This document shows positions 44,725-55,479 of a stretch of DNA of 64,000 nt, in pieces. The position numbers and the translations under genes are program-made. This DNA is from Petrosia ficiformis (taxonomy: Eukaryota > Porifera > Demospongiae > Haplosclerida > Petrosiidae): NCBI GenBank assembly GCA_947044365.1, contig OX345646.1, positions 1,057,001 through 1,121,000 on the forward strand, given 5' to 3'. Each line of letters starts with the position of its first letter. The stretch's first letter is position 1. The notes under the pieces were generated by a model. The model ran no database searches. It was given only the letters and a program-made list of their open reading frames with translations, and was not told where the DNA came from.

Positions 44725-45035
44725 ATGGCGGCCCCACTCCTTCATTTAATGCAAGAACATCTGAAACAGACTGGTCGCTCAAATACTTGCAAAAAGTACC
44801 CTCAGCCAACTCATTACCCTGCTATATGGTTTACTCCAACTCAAGGACAACTACTCTGCTAGTCTCTTAAGACAAGCTTGTGCCTTAATATCACAAGCAC
44901 TCTCCATCCACCAACTGAACAAATGATATAAAGGAAGTCCTACAAGCTTCAGCTGCTTCTAAGTACTTGCGTTTCTTCTTCAATTCTGTAGTGGTAAGAA
45001 CAGCCTCAGTTGAACAAACAATATGGAATGGGACG
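44725..45035 (+). pseudogene. Degraded coding fragment
   Basis: ATGGCGGCCCC opens a 45-codon frame (MAAPLLHLMQEHLKQTGRSN...) that stops at 44862; protein-like sequence (RQACALISQALSIHQLN; EVLQASAASKYLRFFFN) continues in other frames. This looks like a decayed exonic or processed copy of an unrecognised gene. Confidence 0.35.
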
Positions 45036-45139
45036 TAAGTGTCCACGAATGACACTGATATCCAATAATGCCATCATCTGAGTCTGTCACATCCCATGAA
45101 TTGTAGGCTTGTTATAATAATTATGTAATAATATGTAAT

Positions 45140-45270
45140 AACAGGCCCAGCACACTGAAGGAATTATTAAACTGTGTAATTATCAAACCTACAATAGTGT
45201 CACTAACAGCTGAGGAAGTTGTTTTTGCTTTTGAAATTGAGTAAGTCAGAGGAGCTGAACAAAGACCCTA
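45140..45270 (+). pseudogene. Degenerate small RNA module
   Basis: ATTATTAAACTGTGTAATTA, AAACCTACAATAGTGTCA and CAACAGCTGA-like parts remain; TATA and Sm site are lost. Confidence 0.5.
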
Positions 45271-45362
45271 CTAAATGTATAGTAATAATAATAATGTCAC
45301 CCCACAGTCACAGGGGCAAGACCTGTGAAAACCACATGCTCCCAGGAAACTGAGGAATTGTA

Positions 45363-45501
45363 TTATGAATACGATTAAACTGGAATCACTAACAGTTGAG
45401 AATAAAAGGAAATTGTTGTTGCAACTTACGTTATTATTTACAGTTTAGACCTACAAAATTTTTGAGAGCCTACTACATTACATGTACTTGGATGTAGGCT
45501 G
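45363..45501 (+). ncRNA. Putative small RNA module lacking its PSE
   Basis: TTATGAATACGATTAAAC (45363) is joined directly to GGAATCACTAACAGTTGAGA (PSE deleted), AATAAAAGG (45400), Sm AATTTTTG (45457-45464) and an extended stem AGCCTAC...GTAGGCT (45468-45500). The longer stem pairs perfectly at its base. Confidence 0.45.
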
Positions 45502-45760
45502 TAATGTGATGTAATGTGATGTAATGTCACATTGTCATGACAATAGTCTTGTGAAAATCACAGGATCCTGATGGAAGAGGCAGAACCTACAGAGACCTAC
45601 TTAGTTCCTTTAGATGTTGTATGGTAGTGTATATTACCTTCTCCATATAAGGAATCGTTGTATTTATATAGTATGGTATGGTATATGAATTATATTAGGT
45701 GTATAGGTATTGTTAGGATCTTCATATAAGGAATCATAAAATAATGTTGTATTTATATAG

Positions 45761-45811
45761 TCAGGAGCCCATGAAAAAAACCACAGCTGTGGTTTTTTCA
45801 TGGGCTCCTGA
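45761..45811. mobile_element. 51-bp near-perfect palindrome with TATAG duplication
   Basis: TCAGGAGCCCATGAAAAAAA + CCACAG is followed at once by its reverse complement (one T fewer). Flanked by TATAG on both sides (45756-45760 and 45812-45816). Related sequence at 43.32 and 45.67 kb (ATTTATATAGTATGG) lacks it, i.e. empty sites. Confidence 0.8.
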
Positions 45812-45979
45812 TATAGTATAGTATGGTATAAGAATTATATTAGGTGTATAGGTATTGTTAGGATCTTCATATAAGGAATCATGAAATAATATTGTGAATT
45901 TAGTACACGTAGGTGTATACACTGTATAGGTATTGATTGTGTCATTGTTGGACAAAACCAAAGACAGGAAATAAAAAAG

Positions 45980-46118
45980 TTATGAAATAATTAAATTAAG
46001 TAAACATTAAACCCACAATAATGTCACATGGTGTCAACTATAAAAGGGGCTGATTAAATTCAGCAAAGCTGGTCACTTCAATCGACTACCTCAATTTTTG
46101 AAAGCCTTTGAATGGGCT
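45980..46118 (+). ncRNA. Putative Sm-class small RNA module (subfamily II)
   Basis: TTATGAAATAATTAAA (45980), AAACCCACAATAATGTCA (46009), TATAAAAGG (46039), Sm AATTTTTGA (46093-46101), stem AGCCT-TTGAAT-GGGCT (46103-46118). Confidence 0.6.
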
Positions 46119-46264
46119 GGTTAGAGGTGGCCCAGGTGGGTGATACCAATACCTTCATCATTAAAGTATAAAACACTTGGAGAGTATTACTTGATATCAA
46201 TATCAAGTAATTTTGTCAAATTATAATTATACTGTAATATAATGGATGCCACGACTTCACATGT

Positions 46265-46560
46265 ACACAATGTACTTACTAGTGAGTGTTAATTCATAGT
46301 GTCAAATACTAGTCAATGTCTGTATACAGTGAATATTACATGTACTTAGTGTCAAATACTAGTCATTGTCTGTATACACATATACTCATTTTAGTACTAG
46401 TGAATATTACATGTACTTAGTGTTAAATACTATTCAATGTCTGTATACACATATACTCATTTTAGTACTAGTGAATATTGCATGTACATAGTGTCAAATA
46501 CTAGTCAATGTCTGTATACACATATACTCATTTTAGTACTAGTGAATATTACAGACTATC
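46265..46560. repeat. Tandem repeat, unit about 72 bp
   Basis: Four units of GTCAAATACTAGTCAATGTC / TGTATACACATATACTCATT / TTAGTACTAGTGAATATTAC. Confidence 0.88.
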
Positions 46561-46801
46561 AATTACAAACAATAGCATTGTCCACCTCTACTTTGAAAGG
46601 TATTAATACTAATGAGTGATAAAATCATATCACTCATTAGTAGTAGCAATACTCAATATATCAGGAATTGAAGCACTGGTATTAAAGAATCAGTATTCTG
46701 TCATCAAGTGTCTTGTTAAACAATTGTGAAATTTACAATGTCCTGTGAAACCACAAGCCCTCCCTCTCCCAGGGAAAGGGAGGGGATTAGCAGACATTGA
46801 G

Positions 46802-46955
46802 TTGTGAATATCATTAAATGTATGTAACTATGAAACCCACAATAGTGTCAGTAGCAGCTGGCTATAAAAGGAAGTTGTTGAGTTACAGTTCTATACTAAT
46901 TAATATACGTGCTACCTGTAACAATTTTTGAGAGCCTACTGAAAATTAGTGGGCT
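46802..46955 (+). ncRNA. Putative Sm-class small RNA module
   Basis: TTGTGAATATCATTAAA (46802), AAACCCACAATAGTGTCA (46833), CTATAAAAGG (46862), Sm AATTTTTG (46923-46930), stem AGCCTACT...AGTGGGCT (46933-46955). Confidence 0.62.
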
Positions 46956-47261
46956 TGTTATATTATAATAGTTATGTAATAATAGGTAATGATCATAAAG
47001 GCTTAGTCTTCTTGCTTTTCTTTAACCTATTAACAAAGCCACCATCCTAACCACAGGTCTGTTTAATTATTAAACCTTGTCAATAACAGTTAAGAAGTTT
47101 GTTGTTGCTTTTGAAGTTCAGGAAGTACTAAAATACATATAGGATGTAACGCCACTCCAGATGTGATAATAGTCACAGACTCCCAGTGTACTTGATGGAA
47201 GAGGCAGGACCTACGATTTGAACTGATTCACAATCACAGGCTCTTAGCTTACTGAGAGGGT

Positions 47262-47755
47262 TTTAGTTTTAGTTAACTAACTAAAAGTTCTCATTATTGG
47301 CCAAATTTCATTTAGTTAGTTAACTTAGTTTAGTTATAATTTAGTTATAATTTAGTTAACTAAAAGTCACAATACCTTACTAAAAGAGGTTTTAGTTATA
47401 GTTATTACAATAGACTTGTAATTTAGTTATAATTTAGTTAACTAAAAGTCATAATGCTTACTAAAAGAGGTTTTAGTTATAGTTATTACAATAGACTTGT
47501 AATTTAGTTATAGTTTAGTTAACTAAAAGTCACAATACCTTACTAAAGGAGGTTTTAGTTATAGTTATTACAGTAGACTTGTAATTTAGTTATAATTTAG
47601 TTAACTAAAAGTCACAATACCTTACTAAAAGAGGTTTTAGTTATAGTTATTACAATAGACTTGTAATTTAGTTATAATTTAGTTAACTAAAAGTCACAAT
47701 ACCTTACTAAAACAGGTTTTAGTTATAGTTAGTTATAGTTAACACTAATTTGTTT
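47262..47755. repeat. 82-bp minisatellite family, inverted copy
   Basis: About five units (GGTTTTAGTTATAGTTATTA) between AGAGGGTTTTAGTTTTAG and TAGTTAACACTAATTTG. A degenerate small-RNA module remnant (AATTATTAAACCTTGTCAAT) lies just before it at 47.06-47.14 kb. Confidence 0.88.
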
Positions 47756-47785
47756 TAGATATTACACCAAAGACAGGAAATAAAA

Positions 47786-47934
47786 GTTATGAATATAATT
47801 AAACTAAGTAAACAGTAAATCCACAACACTGTCACATGGTGTCAACTATAAAATGGGCAAATTAAATATGCACAAAAGGTCATTGTAATTATTCGTCATT
47901 TTTTCCTTAATTTTTGGAAGCCTTCAAACGGGCT
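47786..47934 (+). ncRNA. Putative Sm-class small RNA module (subfamily II)
   Basis: TTATGAATATAATTAAA (47787), AAATCCACAACACTGTCA (47817), TATAAAATGGG (47847), Sm AATTTTTGG (47909-47917), stem AGCCT-TCAAAC-GGGCT (47919-47934). Confidence 0.6.
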
Positions 47935-47957
47935 TAATTTTGTTATATACCTAGTAA

Positions 47958-48223
47958 TAGTGATGGGCGATATTTGATTTTTCAAACCGATACGATATTT
48001 ATAGCTGCATATTGCAAAAATCCCAGCTGCAAATCTACTTATGCTCGCTGCGTGTGCATTAATAATAAATAAAATAAAATAAATTAATTTGATTTAACAT
48101 TAATAAATGGGCGTGGTCACTGTATCAATATTGTTTGATCTAATTCTTCCATATGATACTGTAACGATATTGCCCAATATCGAAGATATCGATATAATAT
48201 CGATATATCGCCCATCACTACCT
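47958..48223. mobile_element. MITE, TAGTGATGGGCGATA ends
   Basis: TAGTGATGGGCGATATTTG (47958) is inverted at ATATATCGCCCATCACTA (to 48222). No coding content. Confidence 0.75.
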
Positions 48224-48255
48224 AGCAAGTACACTGAAGACAGGAAGTAAAAGAG

Positions 48256-48402
48256 TTATGAATATAATTAAATTAAGTAAACAGTAAACCCACAATACAG
48301 TCACATGGTGTCAACTATAAAAGGGACTGATTTTATTATTTGCTTGAATGTTCACTTATATACAGTCTAATGATTCAAATTTTTGAGAGCCTTAAATGGG
48401 CT
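48256..48402 (+). ncRNA. Putative Sm-class small RNA module
   Basis: TTATGAATATAATTAAA (48257), AAACCCACAATACAGTCA (48286), TATAAAAGG (48316), Sm AATTTTTGA (48378-48386), stem AGCCT-TAAAT-GGGCT (48388-48402). A (GAAC)n tract follows. Confidence 0.62.
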
Positions 48403-48490
48403 TTTGGAATGATGAATGAATAAATGAATGAACGAACGAACGAACGAACATTTATGTATTACATTGGTGTGGTTGAATAGGGTGTGGTAA

Positions 48491-48932
48491 ACAAGTGTAT
48501 ATAGAGAAAAAAACATCCCTATGATTGCTTTACAAATTTAAGTGAAGATATGACTGCTTTGTGGTGTGCAGAATTCAGTAATCATGGCTGACTTTATCAA
48601 GCATGAAAGACAACAGCTTATTATAGTTATTATTTTGATTATCTACTCTCCTGACCTTTCAAAGGACCTTGTAGAACTTTAGGAATATACTTCAGGAAGA
48701 ATAGCAAGCTATTAGTTCCAGTTTCTATGTAAGCTACACAGCTGCTGGTGTGTAGAGCTTGATCGCGCGTTCTTTTACGTGCCACGCCCATTAATTGATC
48801 GAGCACTTGGGAATGATGTAACTTCCTTAACTACGTATACAACGCATACTCACGTAGTGACACAAACATATATATAAACATACATCGAACCCGAGGGAAA
48901 GTAATCATAGGGATGGCCCTACGGGCCATAAA
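48491..48932. mobile_element. MITE family C
   Basis: AACAAGTGTATATAGAGAAA ... GATGGCCCTACGGGCCATAA; inverted ends as in the 27.5-kb copy. Confidence 0.8.
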
Positions 48933-48999
48933 AATGATACTATTGTGTTATGATGACTTCAAAATGAATGCTGTTATGTACCAAGAAGCCCTTATAATT

Positions 49000-49320
49000 A
49001 ACCCCTTTATGACCAAAGTCAAAATGGGCATAATGAAATGAAAAACCAAGGAAGTGAATCCACAATGACATTAGTACTGGTGGTAAATAAAATGAGCGTT
49101 CCCTCTCAGGAGCAGGACATCAACTCTTCAGATTTTAACCCTATCGACAAGAGAACCTATGGTTCGTTGACCATGCCTCTTAAATAAGTTTAATGTTTAT
49201 TTTGCTAGGCAACAAACGTTGGTATTCAAGAGGTTAAATTGGGGGTTCTCTGTACATAGTGGCATTCCTTCAAAATTAGGATGTGATGTCTCTACATGTA
49301 ATATGTATAGAGATGAAATG
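49000..49320. other. No feature recognised
   Basis: AT-rich with no clear repeat membership. Confidence 0.4.
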
Positions 49321-49329
49321 GAAGTAACC

Positions 49330-49460
49330 TAAGGTTGTATCATTAAATCGTCTAACTTTAAATCCACAATAGTGTCACTAACAGTTGACTATAAGGGAAA
49401 TAGCAGAGTAGTCAAATATTCACAGTTTAATGTAACTCTCGAGAGTTTATTGAAACAGTG
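49330..49460 (+). pseudogene. Degenerate small RNA module
   Basis: AAATCCACAATAGTGTCACT and GACTATAAGGG are kept; no Sm site or hairpin follows. Confidence 0.5.
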
Positions 49461-49490
49461 TAGTGAATAATTTAGAACAGGAAGTAATTT

Positions 49491-49646
49491 GTTATGAATA
49501 TAATTAAATTGTGTAAAATTAATCCCACAATAGTGTTAGTAACATCTGACTATAAAAGGAAGCTGTTGAATGATATAAATTAAGTAGTTCAACAACCTCT
49601 TTGTGTACATTCTAATTTTTGAAAGCCTACTAAAATAAAGTCGGCT
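49491..49646 (+). ncRNA. Putative Sm-class small RNA module
   Basis: TTATGAATATAATTAAA (49492), AATCCCACAATAGTGTTA (49520), TATAAAAGG (49551), Sm AATTTTTGA (49614-49622), stem AGCCTACT...TCGGCT (49624-49646). Confidence 0.6.
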
Positions 49647-49785
49647 TAGAGTTATGCAAAGATAGTGGTTAGTGAAAACACGGAGTGTTTGCTTGTGAAT
49701 CTTGTAAACACAGTACACATAGTAATATTATAATACTGTACTGCAATACTAACCCCTCCCTGTGGTCTATGTGCTTAACAATAGT

Positions 49786-49990
49786 CTGTTCACATTCATG
49801 ATGACCTTGTGTATGTACTATAGTAATGTCGTAAGGATTAATACGTGATTATATTGTAACTCAATAATGAAGCAATGGATTGAAATTTGACATACACAAA
49901 AAAGAATGGGAAGGATAATTATATGAAAATGGTGCAGGTAATAAGATTGTTGGTCATTCCAAACTAAAGTTATGAACATTTTTCTAAGTT
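49786..49990. mobile_element. MITE family B, uninterrupted copy
   Basis: GTTCACATTCATGATGACCT ... ACTAAAGTTATGAACATTTT. It is the undisrupted counterpart of 8.11-8.72 kb and carries the single ATTGTTGG (49946-49953) that was duplicated there by a hAT-like insertion. Confidence 0.75.
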
Positions 49991-50341
49991 CATACTGACC
50001 TTTACATACTATACATGTATCTTGGTTACTATGTATCTATACACACTATAACTAATATGGTGCTATACTACAGTACCATAGTGGAACCCCTCTATTGCGG
50101 ACAGCATTGGGACAAATATGTGTCCTGATTACAGGGGTGTCCTCATTTCAGGGGTGAATTTGTATTACATGTATAAAGCACAGTTTGGGACATTTGTAAG
50201 TGTCCTTAAGTAAAGGGGTGTCCTCATTTCAACACACAGCAACATTTCAAATTAAAATAATTAGGGATATTTCAAAAGAGCGATGTGCTATATTCATTTC
50301 TCTTCTTAACCCGATCAATTTGCTCAATTATGGAGTAACTA

Positions 50342-50493
50342 AGCCCCTTTTAAAGTAGGCTCTCAAAAATTTGGTCAAAAAGATGATGTCAAACACTACT
50401 ACAGTACTACTCTCTGACTTCAGAGAGAATCAACAATTCCTTTTATAGTGCAGCTGTTAGTGACACTATTGTGGGTTTGATTATGTTCATAAC
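50342..50493 (-). ncRNA. Putative Sm-class small RNA module (subfamily III)
   Basis: Minus: GTTATGAACATAATC (50493), AAACCCACAATAGTGTCA (50478-50461), CTATAAAAGG (50448-50439), Sm AATTTTTGA (50371-50363), stem AGCCT...GGGCT (50361-50342). First of four minus-strand modules in 0.7 kb. Confidence 0.62.
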
Positions 50494-50518
50494 AACCCAC
50501 TTCCTGTTTTGATAATTC

Positions 50519-50665
50519 AGCCTCTTTCGGTAGGCTCTCAAAAATTAATAATACTTTATATAGCTGGGTGTCTGTGTAGCTGCTCAACTGTTTCCTTTAT
50601 AGTCCAGCTGTTAGGGACACTATTGTGGGTTTAGTGACTATACAATTTAATTATGTTTATAACAA
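50519..50665 (-). ncRNA. Putative Sm-class small RNA module (subfamily III)
   Basis: Minus: TTATAAACATAATTAAA (50663), AAACCCACAATAGTGTCC (about 50633), CTATAAAGG (50602), Sm AATTTTTGA (50546-50538), stem AGCCT-ACCGAAAG-AGGCT (50536-50519). Tandem duplicate of the next module. Confidence 0.62.
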
Positions 50666-50688
50666 GCCACTTCCTGTTTTGATAATTC

Positions 50689-50832
50689 AGCCTCTTTCGG
50701 TAGGCTCTCAAAAATTAATAATACTTTATATAGCTGGGTGTCTGTAGCTGCTCAACTGTTTCCTTTATAGTCCAGCTGTTAGGGACACTATTGTGGGTTT
50801 AGTGACTATACAATTTAATTATGTTTATAACA
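50689..50832 (-). ncRNA. Putative Sm-class small RNA module (subfamily III)
   Basis: About 170-bp tandem duplicate of the previous module; differs by a 2-bp TG loss in the body. Same Sm site and stem. Confidence 0.62.
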
Positions 50833-50874
50833 AGCCACTTCCTGTTTTCAGTGTTTTGATATCTCAGGATTCTC

Positions 50875-51026
50875 AGCCTCTTTCGATAGGCTCTCAAAAA
50901 TTAAAAAATAAGTTATACTGCTGGGGTAGGGTGTGTGTAGCTGCTCAACAGCTTCCTTTTATACTCAGCTGTTGGTGACACTGTTGTGGGTTTAATAATT
51001 ACACAATTTAATCATATTCATAACAA
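50875..51026 (-). ncRNA. Putative Sm-class small RNA module (subfamily III)
   Basis: Minus: TTATGAATATGATTAAA (51024), AAACCCACAACAGTGTCA (50993), GTATAAAAGG (50963), Sm AATTTTTGA (50902-50894), stem AGCCT-ATCGAAAG-AGGCT (50892-50875). The loop base change leaves the stem intact. Confidence 0.62.
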
Positions 51027-51154
51027 ATGACTTCCTGTTATTCTAATCAACCAAACTAACTTACTGTAAACTTGGTCAATAATGATTTGGTTGTTTTAGT
51101 TAATTATTACTTAATAACTAATATTATAACTGCATCTAAAAGTAGTAATTATAT

Positions 51155-51642
51155 TGACAAAAAAGGTATCCCTATAATTGCTTTATGGTGACTATGTATC
51201 AATCATAGCCAAGTACTAGTGTCTCAATCTTTCTGTGTACTTGAAATCTGGGGCCTGAAAAAGTAAGTGTAACTGTAGTCTAAGTGCACAGTAACTCGGT
51301 TATTGAATATTCTCTCAAGGTTCAAAATGATGACTTCCTCATGTCTAAAACTCAATAACTTGTTATATTTACTTGTTAAAGCTTCCTTCATCATCTTTAT
51401 ACTGTTTACAAACAGTATTAATATTAGTGGCAGTTTATATTCTATCTGCTGGTCTGTAGCTCAATAGCATGTGTTCTGTTATGTGCCACGCCCATTAATT
51501 GACCAAGCCCCTTGGAATAATACAACTTCATTAACTACATATACAACGCTTACTCGCATTAGTGACACAAACATGTATATATAGATATACATGTAGATTG
51601 GAAAGCAATTATAGGGATGGCCCTGTGGGCCATAAAAACACT
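51155..51642. mobile_element. MITE family C
   Basis: GGTATCCCTATAATTGCTTT (51167) inverted at GAAAGCAATTATAGGGATGG (51601). Core TGCCACGCCCATTAATTGAC. Confidence 0.8.
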
Positions 51643-51649
51643 TGTGTAG

Positions 51650-52010
51650 ATGTCAAAAAGTTAATTAATTGTCAAATAAAGAATTGAGTTACTTCCTATA
51701 ATTCATTACATGATTTGTCACATGATGTGTCTGTCACATGATCTTATTGCCAATAAAGAATGGCTATAATTAATTACATAATTTGTCACATGATGTGTCT
51801 GTCACATGATCATATTGCCAATAAAGAATTGAGTTAGGTCCTATAATGTATTACATGATTCGTCACATGATATGTCAGTCACATGATCTTATTGCCAATA
51901 AAGAATTGAGTTACTCCTAAATTTAATTACATGATTTTCACATGATGTGTCTGTCACATGATATGTCTGTCACATGATCTCATCCTAGTACAAAGACTTT
52001 TAAACATCCA
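51650..52010. repeat. Minisatellite with CACATGATGTGTCTGTCACA
   Basis: About four units of 75-85 bp also holding TTATTGCCAATAAAGAATTG. Related tracts at 55.06-55.31 and 57.57-57.72 kb. Confidence 0.88.
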
Positions 52011-52139
52011 CTAAATTTTATTGCCTCAAAATAATTCTTTACAATCACACTTCACACTTGTGACGAGGGTTCTGTACCTCGATTGCATTCATTATATTGG
52101 TACCATTAAACCTAACTGGTACTAGTGTTTTAACTAGTA

Positions 52140-52675
52140 GTTTGACAATAATGACTACTTTTAGTTATAGTTATAACTAAAACATTATTAGGCTTACCAA
52201 AAGGGTTTTAGTTTTAGTTAACTAAAAGTCATAATGCCTTACTAAAAGAGGTTTTAGTTATAGTTATTACAATAGACTTGTAATGAGTTAACTAAAAGTC
52301 ACAATGCTTTACTAAAAGAGGTTTTAGTTATAGTTATTACAATAGACTTGTAATTTAGTTATAGTTTAGTTAACTAAAAGTCACAATACCTTACTAAAAG
52401 AGGTTTTAGTTATAGTTATTACAATAGACTTGTAATTTAGTTATAGTTTAGTTAACTAAAAGTCACAATACCTTACTAAAAGAGGTTTTAGTTATAGTTA
52501 TTACAATAGACTTGTATAGTTTAGTTATAGTTTAGTTAACTAAAGGTCATAATGCCTTACTAAAAGAGGTTTTAGTTATAGTTATTACAATAGACTTGTA
52601 ATTAGTTAAATAAAAGTCACAATGCTTTACTAAAAGAAGTTTTAGTTATAGTTTACTAATACAACACTAGTTGTA
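52140..52675. repeat. 82-bp minisatellite family, inverted copy
   Basis: About six units between GACAATAATGACTACTTTTA and ACTAATACAACACTAG; repeated shorter at 55480-55745 and 57715-57920 within the duplicated blocks. Confidence 0.9.
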
Positions 52676-52791
52676 ACATTAGAATATAATGAAAATGTAT
52701 TCACTTTTAATTAGAAATATAATAGAAACATCCAAGAGTTCCTATATACAGTGAAATAACAATTTACTTTGGATTGACAGGAAGAATCTTG

Positions 52792-52943
52792 TTATGAATA
52801 TGATTAAACTAAACCCACAATAGTTTCACCAACAGCTGACTATAAAGGCTCATGTGTTTACCCATGTATTAGCAGCTGCTTTATGGAGGGCGTTGATTCC
52901 TCACTGTAATAAAAATTTTTGAGTGCCTAATTGTGAATTAGGC
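52792..52943 (+). ncRNA. Putative Sm-class small RNA module (type A, unit 1)
   Basis: TTATGAATATGATTAAAC (52792), AAACCCACAATAGTTTCA (52811), TATAAAGGCTCATG (52841), Sm AATTTTTG (52914-52921), perfect stem GCCTAATT-GTG-AATTAGGC (52925-52943). Body differs from the type A copies at 55.86 and 58.04 kb. Confidence 0.65.
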
Positions 52944-53133
52944 TTATAATTATTTATTATTTATTATTTATTTTGGCATAATTAAGGGATAGTATTATGG
53001 TAATGCTATACTAACCCATGATGTATAATAGTCAAGTGTAATGAGGCCAAATTATATAGACCTCATCATTGGACTCTAAATGTACTCATGTGTTAACTGC
53101 ATTTATCATTTGTACCTCATACCTCTTTGTTAG

Positions 53134-53329
53134 ACAGTGCCTTACCTTTGTTAGTTGTTCTTCTGTTTGCTGTATTCTATGTAAGTTGTGTAATTCTTAG
53201 TTATGTGGTTGAATACAGTTCTAAACTCTCTTTAACTTTGTCAATAATATTCCCTAACATGGTGAGACCGTACCACTACACAAACAATGAAATAAAATGT
53301 ACTGACAATTTGAATAATACTTCACCATC
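53134..53329 (+). CDS. Orphan membrane-segment exon, copy 1
   Basis: A 196-nt open stretch bounded by TTTGTTAG| and |GTAAGT. It encodes SALPLLVVLLFAVFYVSCVI (one membrane helix), then a polar part ending NNTSPS. There is no start or stop of its own and no partner exon recognised. Four copies exist; two are intact (here and 56212). It might be an internal exon of an unknown membrane protein gene. Confidence 0.4.
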
Positions 53330-53946
53330 GTAAGTTTCACTTAAATAGAGTATATAAATAATTATATAATAATTATGTACATGTGATTGTGAATGTGAAA
53401 ATTGGTCATTTGGAAAATAATATTTTGACAAACACTAACATTTAAATGTTCATTATTTAGCCTATTTTATTAACTTAATTACATGTAGGTATCCATGATG
53501 AGCAATAATTACTTAAGCAAGCAGATTATCATGTAGGGGGAGCGTGGATATTTGCCACCCTACCCCCTTGGAATTTGTTTCCCAATGTACACACTACAAT
53601 ATTCCTGTATGTTGCCAAAGTCTTTCAAATTCCCATTTCACCCTCTTCGACGAACTTTCTAAATGAAAACCTGTCTAGATACATTAAATTCCTGCACCAA
53701 ATGGCAGAATAACAGTCACTTAGTGTAAGAGTTATATTTGCTAAATAACTGATTTCAGCGTCCATGATTGCATATAATTGACATCAGTATTTATGATACT
53801 TGACTTGAAGATATCTATTGGTAGTGTATTACACATTATTATATTATAATATCAGACCCTGTTTTATTAAAAATCATCCTCTGACCCATTTTAAAAATAA
53901 CCTCAAACTTAAACCTGTTCAGTGTAAATAACAGGAAGAGACTTGT

Positions 53947-54111
53947 TATGAATATCATTAAACTGTGTAGTTATTAAACCCACAATAGTGTCACTGACAG
54001 CTGACTATAAAAGGACTTTAGCTCCAGTAAGTATGCAACTGTTGTTCAATTTCCTATAATTTTTGCTACAATTTTTGAGTGCCTAATACAGTGAATTCAC
54101 TGAAATTAGGC
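53947..54111 (+). ncRNA. Putative Sm-class small RNA module (type B, unit 1)
   Basis: TTATGAATATCATTAAAC (53946), AAACCCACAATAGTGTCA (53976), TATAAAAGGACTTTAGCTC (54006), Sm AATTTTTG (54070-54077), long stem-loop GCCTAAT...ATTAGGC enclosing CAGTGAATTCACTG (54081-54111). A second AATTTTTG lies 12 nt earlier (54058). (TAA)n tail follows. Confidence 0.66.
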
Positions 54112-54113
54112 TT

Positions 54114-54147
<34 letters not shown>

Positions 54148-54295
54148 ATTAATGATAGTATGTAATTTCCATTTGGGAATCGGTTTCGATGGCATCAAGA
54201 TGATACTGATATTTGATGCTGATATATGATGATGTGTACATAATAATGTTGTTTTTGAAATGACTACTTTTAGTTATAGTTATAGTATGCCTGGT

Positions 54296-54462
54296 TTGGC
54301 TTAACAATGGTTTGTCAGTTTGTGTGTGTGCCATTGGAAATACATCTTGAACCAATTAACAAAGAGTTAATGCTGTTAGTGACAATATAATAAGGCTAAC
54401 TGTGCAGTGCCAAATAAGAAGCCAATTGTGGGTGTGTCATATGAGGCTTATCAAAAGACTCT
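54296..54462. mobile_element. hAT-like MITE, shortened copy
   Basis: GGAAATACATCTTGAACCAA, GTTAGTGACAATATAATAAG and GGCTTATCAAAAGACTCT blocks. Similar copies at 57336-57489 and 60427-60584. Confidence 0.65.
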
Positions 54463-54556
54463 AAGTGTTAACTTACCTTGTAGACCTCATAAATCTACTC
54501 ATATGTGTTAACTGCATTTTATCATTTGTACCTTATACATTGTACCTCTTTGTTAG

Positions 54557-54746
54557 ACAGTGCCTTACTTTTGCTAGTTGTTCTTCTGTTTGCTGTATTC
54601 TATGTAAGTTGTGTAATTCTTAGTTATGTGGTTGAATACAGTTCTAAACTCTCTCTAACTCTGTCAATAATATTCCCTTATGTGGTGAGACCGTACCACT
54701 ACACAAACAATAAAATGTACTGACAATTTGATAATAATTCACCATC
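54557..54746 (+). pseudogene. Membrane-segment exon, copy 2 (frameshifted)
   Basis: As the 53134 exon, but five bases are missing (AACAATAAAATG for AACAATGAAATAAAATG), giving a stop after NNKMY. It is followed by a donor GTAAAA. Confidence 0.5.
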
Positions 54747-54879
54747 GTAAAAGTTTCACTTAAATAGAGTATATAAATAATTATATAATAATTATGTACA
54801 TGTGATTGTGAATGTGAAAATTGGTCATTTGGAAAATAATATTTTGACAAACACTAACATTAAATATTCATTATTCAGC

Positions 54880-55045
54880 CCATTAATTGACCGAACCCCC
54901 TGGAATAGTACAACTTCGTTAACTACGTATACAACGCTTACTCGCATAAGTGACACAAACATGTATACATGTCTGTCTATATATATAAATTCAACCCTGT
55001 GGAAAGCAATTATAGGGATGGCCCTGCAGGCCATAAAAACACTTG
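54880..55045. mobile_element. MITE family C, 3' half
   Basis: GCCCATTAATTGACCGAACC ... GGGATGGCCCTGCAGGCCAT; left half missing. Followed by the CACATGATGTGTCTG minisatellite (55060-55310). Confidence 0.7.
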
Positions 55046-55479
55046 TGTAGTTGTGAAAGAGTTAATTAATTGTCAAGTCTTATTGCCAATAAAAATTAAG
55101 AATTGAGTTACTTCCTATAATTCAATTTGTCACATGATGTGTCTGTCACATGATCTTATTGTCAATAAAGAATCGAGTCACTTCCTATAATTCGATTTGT
55201 CACATGATGTGTCTGTCACATGATCTTATTGTCAATAAAGAATTGAGTTACTTCCTATAATTCATGACATAGTTTGTCACATGATGTGTCTGTCACATGA
55301 TTTCAGCCTGTTACAAAGACCTTTAAACATCCACTAAGTTTTATTACCTCTAAATAATTCTTTACAATCACACTTCACACTCGTGACGAGGGTTCTGCAC
55401 CTCAATTGCATTCATTATATTGGTACCATTAACCTAACTGGTACCAGTGTTTTAACTAGTGTTGTTTCTGTTTGACAAT

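Larger units (their letters stand above)
52680..54290. repeat. Segmental duplication unit 1
   Basis: About 1.6 kb repeated at 55.74-57.33 kb and, split by a family-C MITE, at 57.9-58.59 plus 58.99-59.87 kb. Each carries, in order, an A-type small-RNA module, a membrane-segment exon and a B-type module. Apart from small indels, flanks are nearly identical. Confidence 0.85.
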
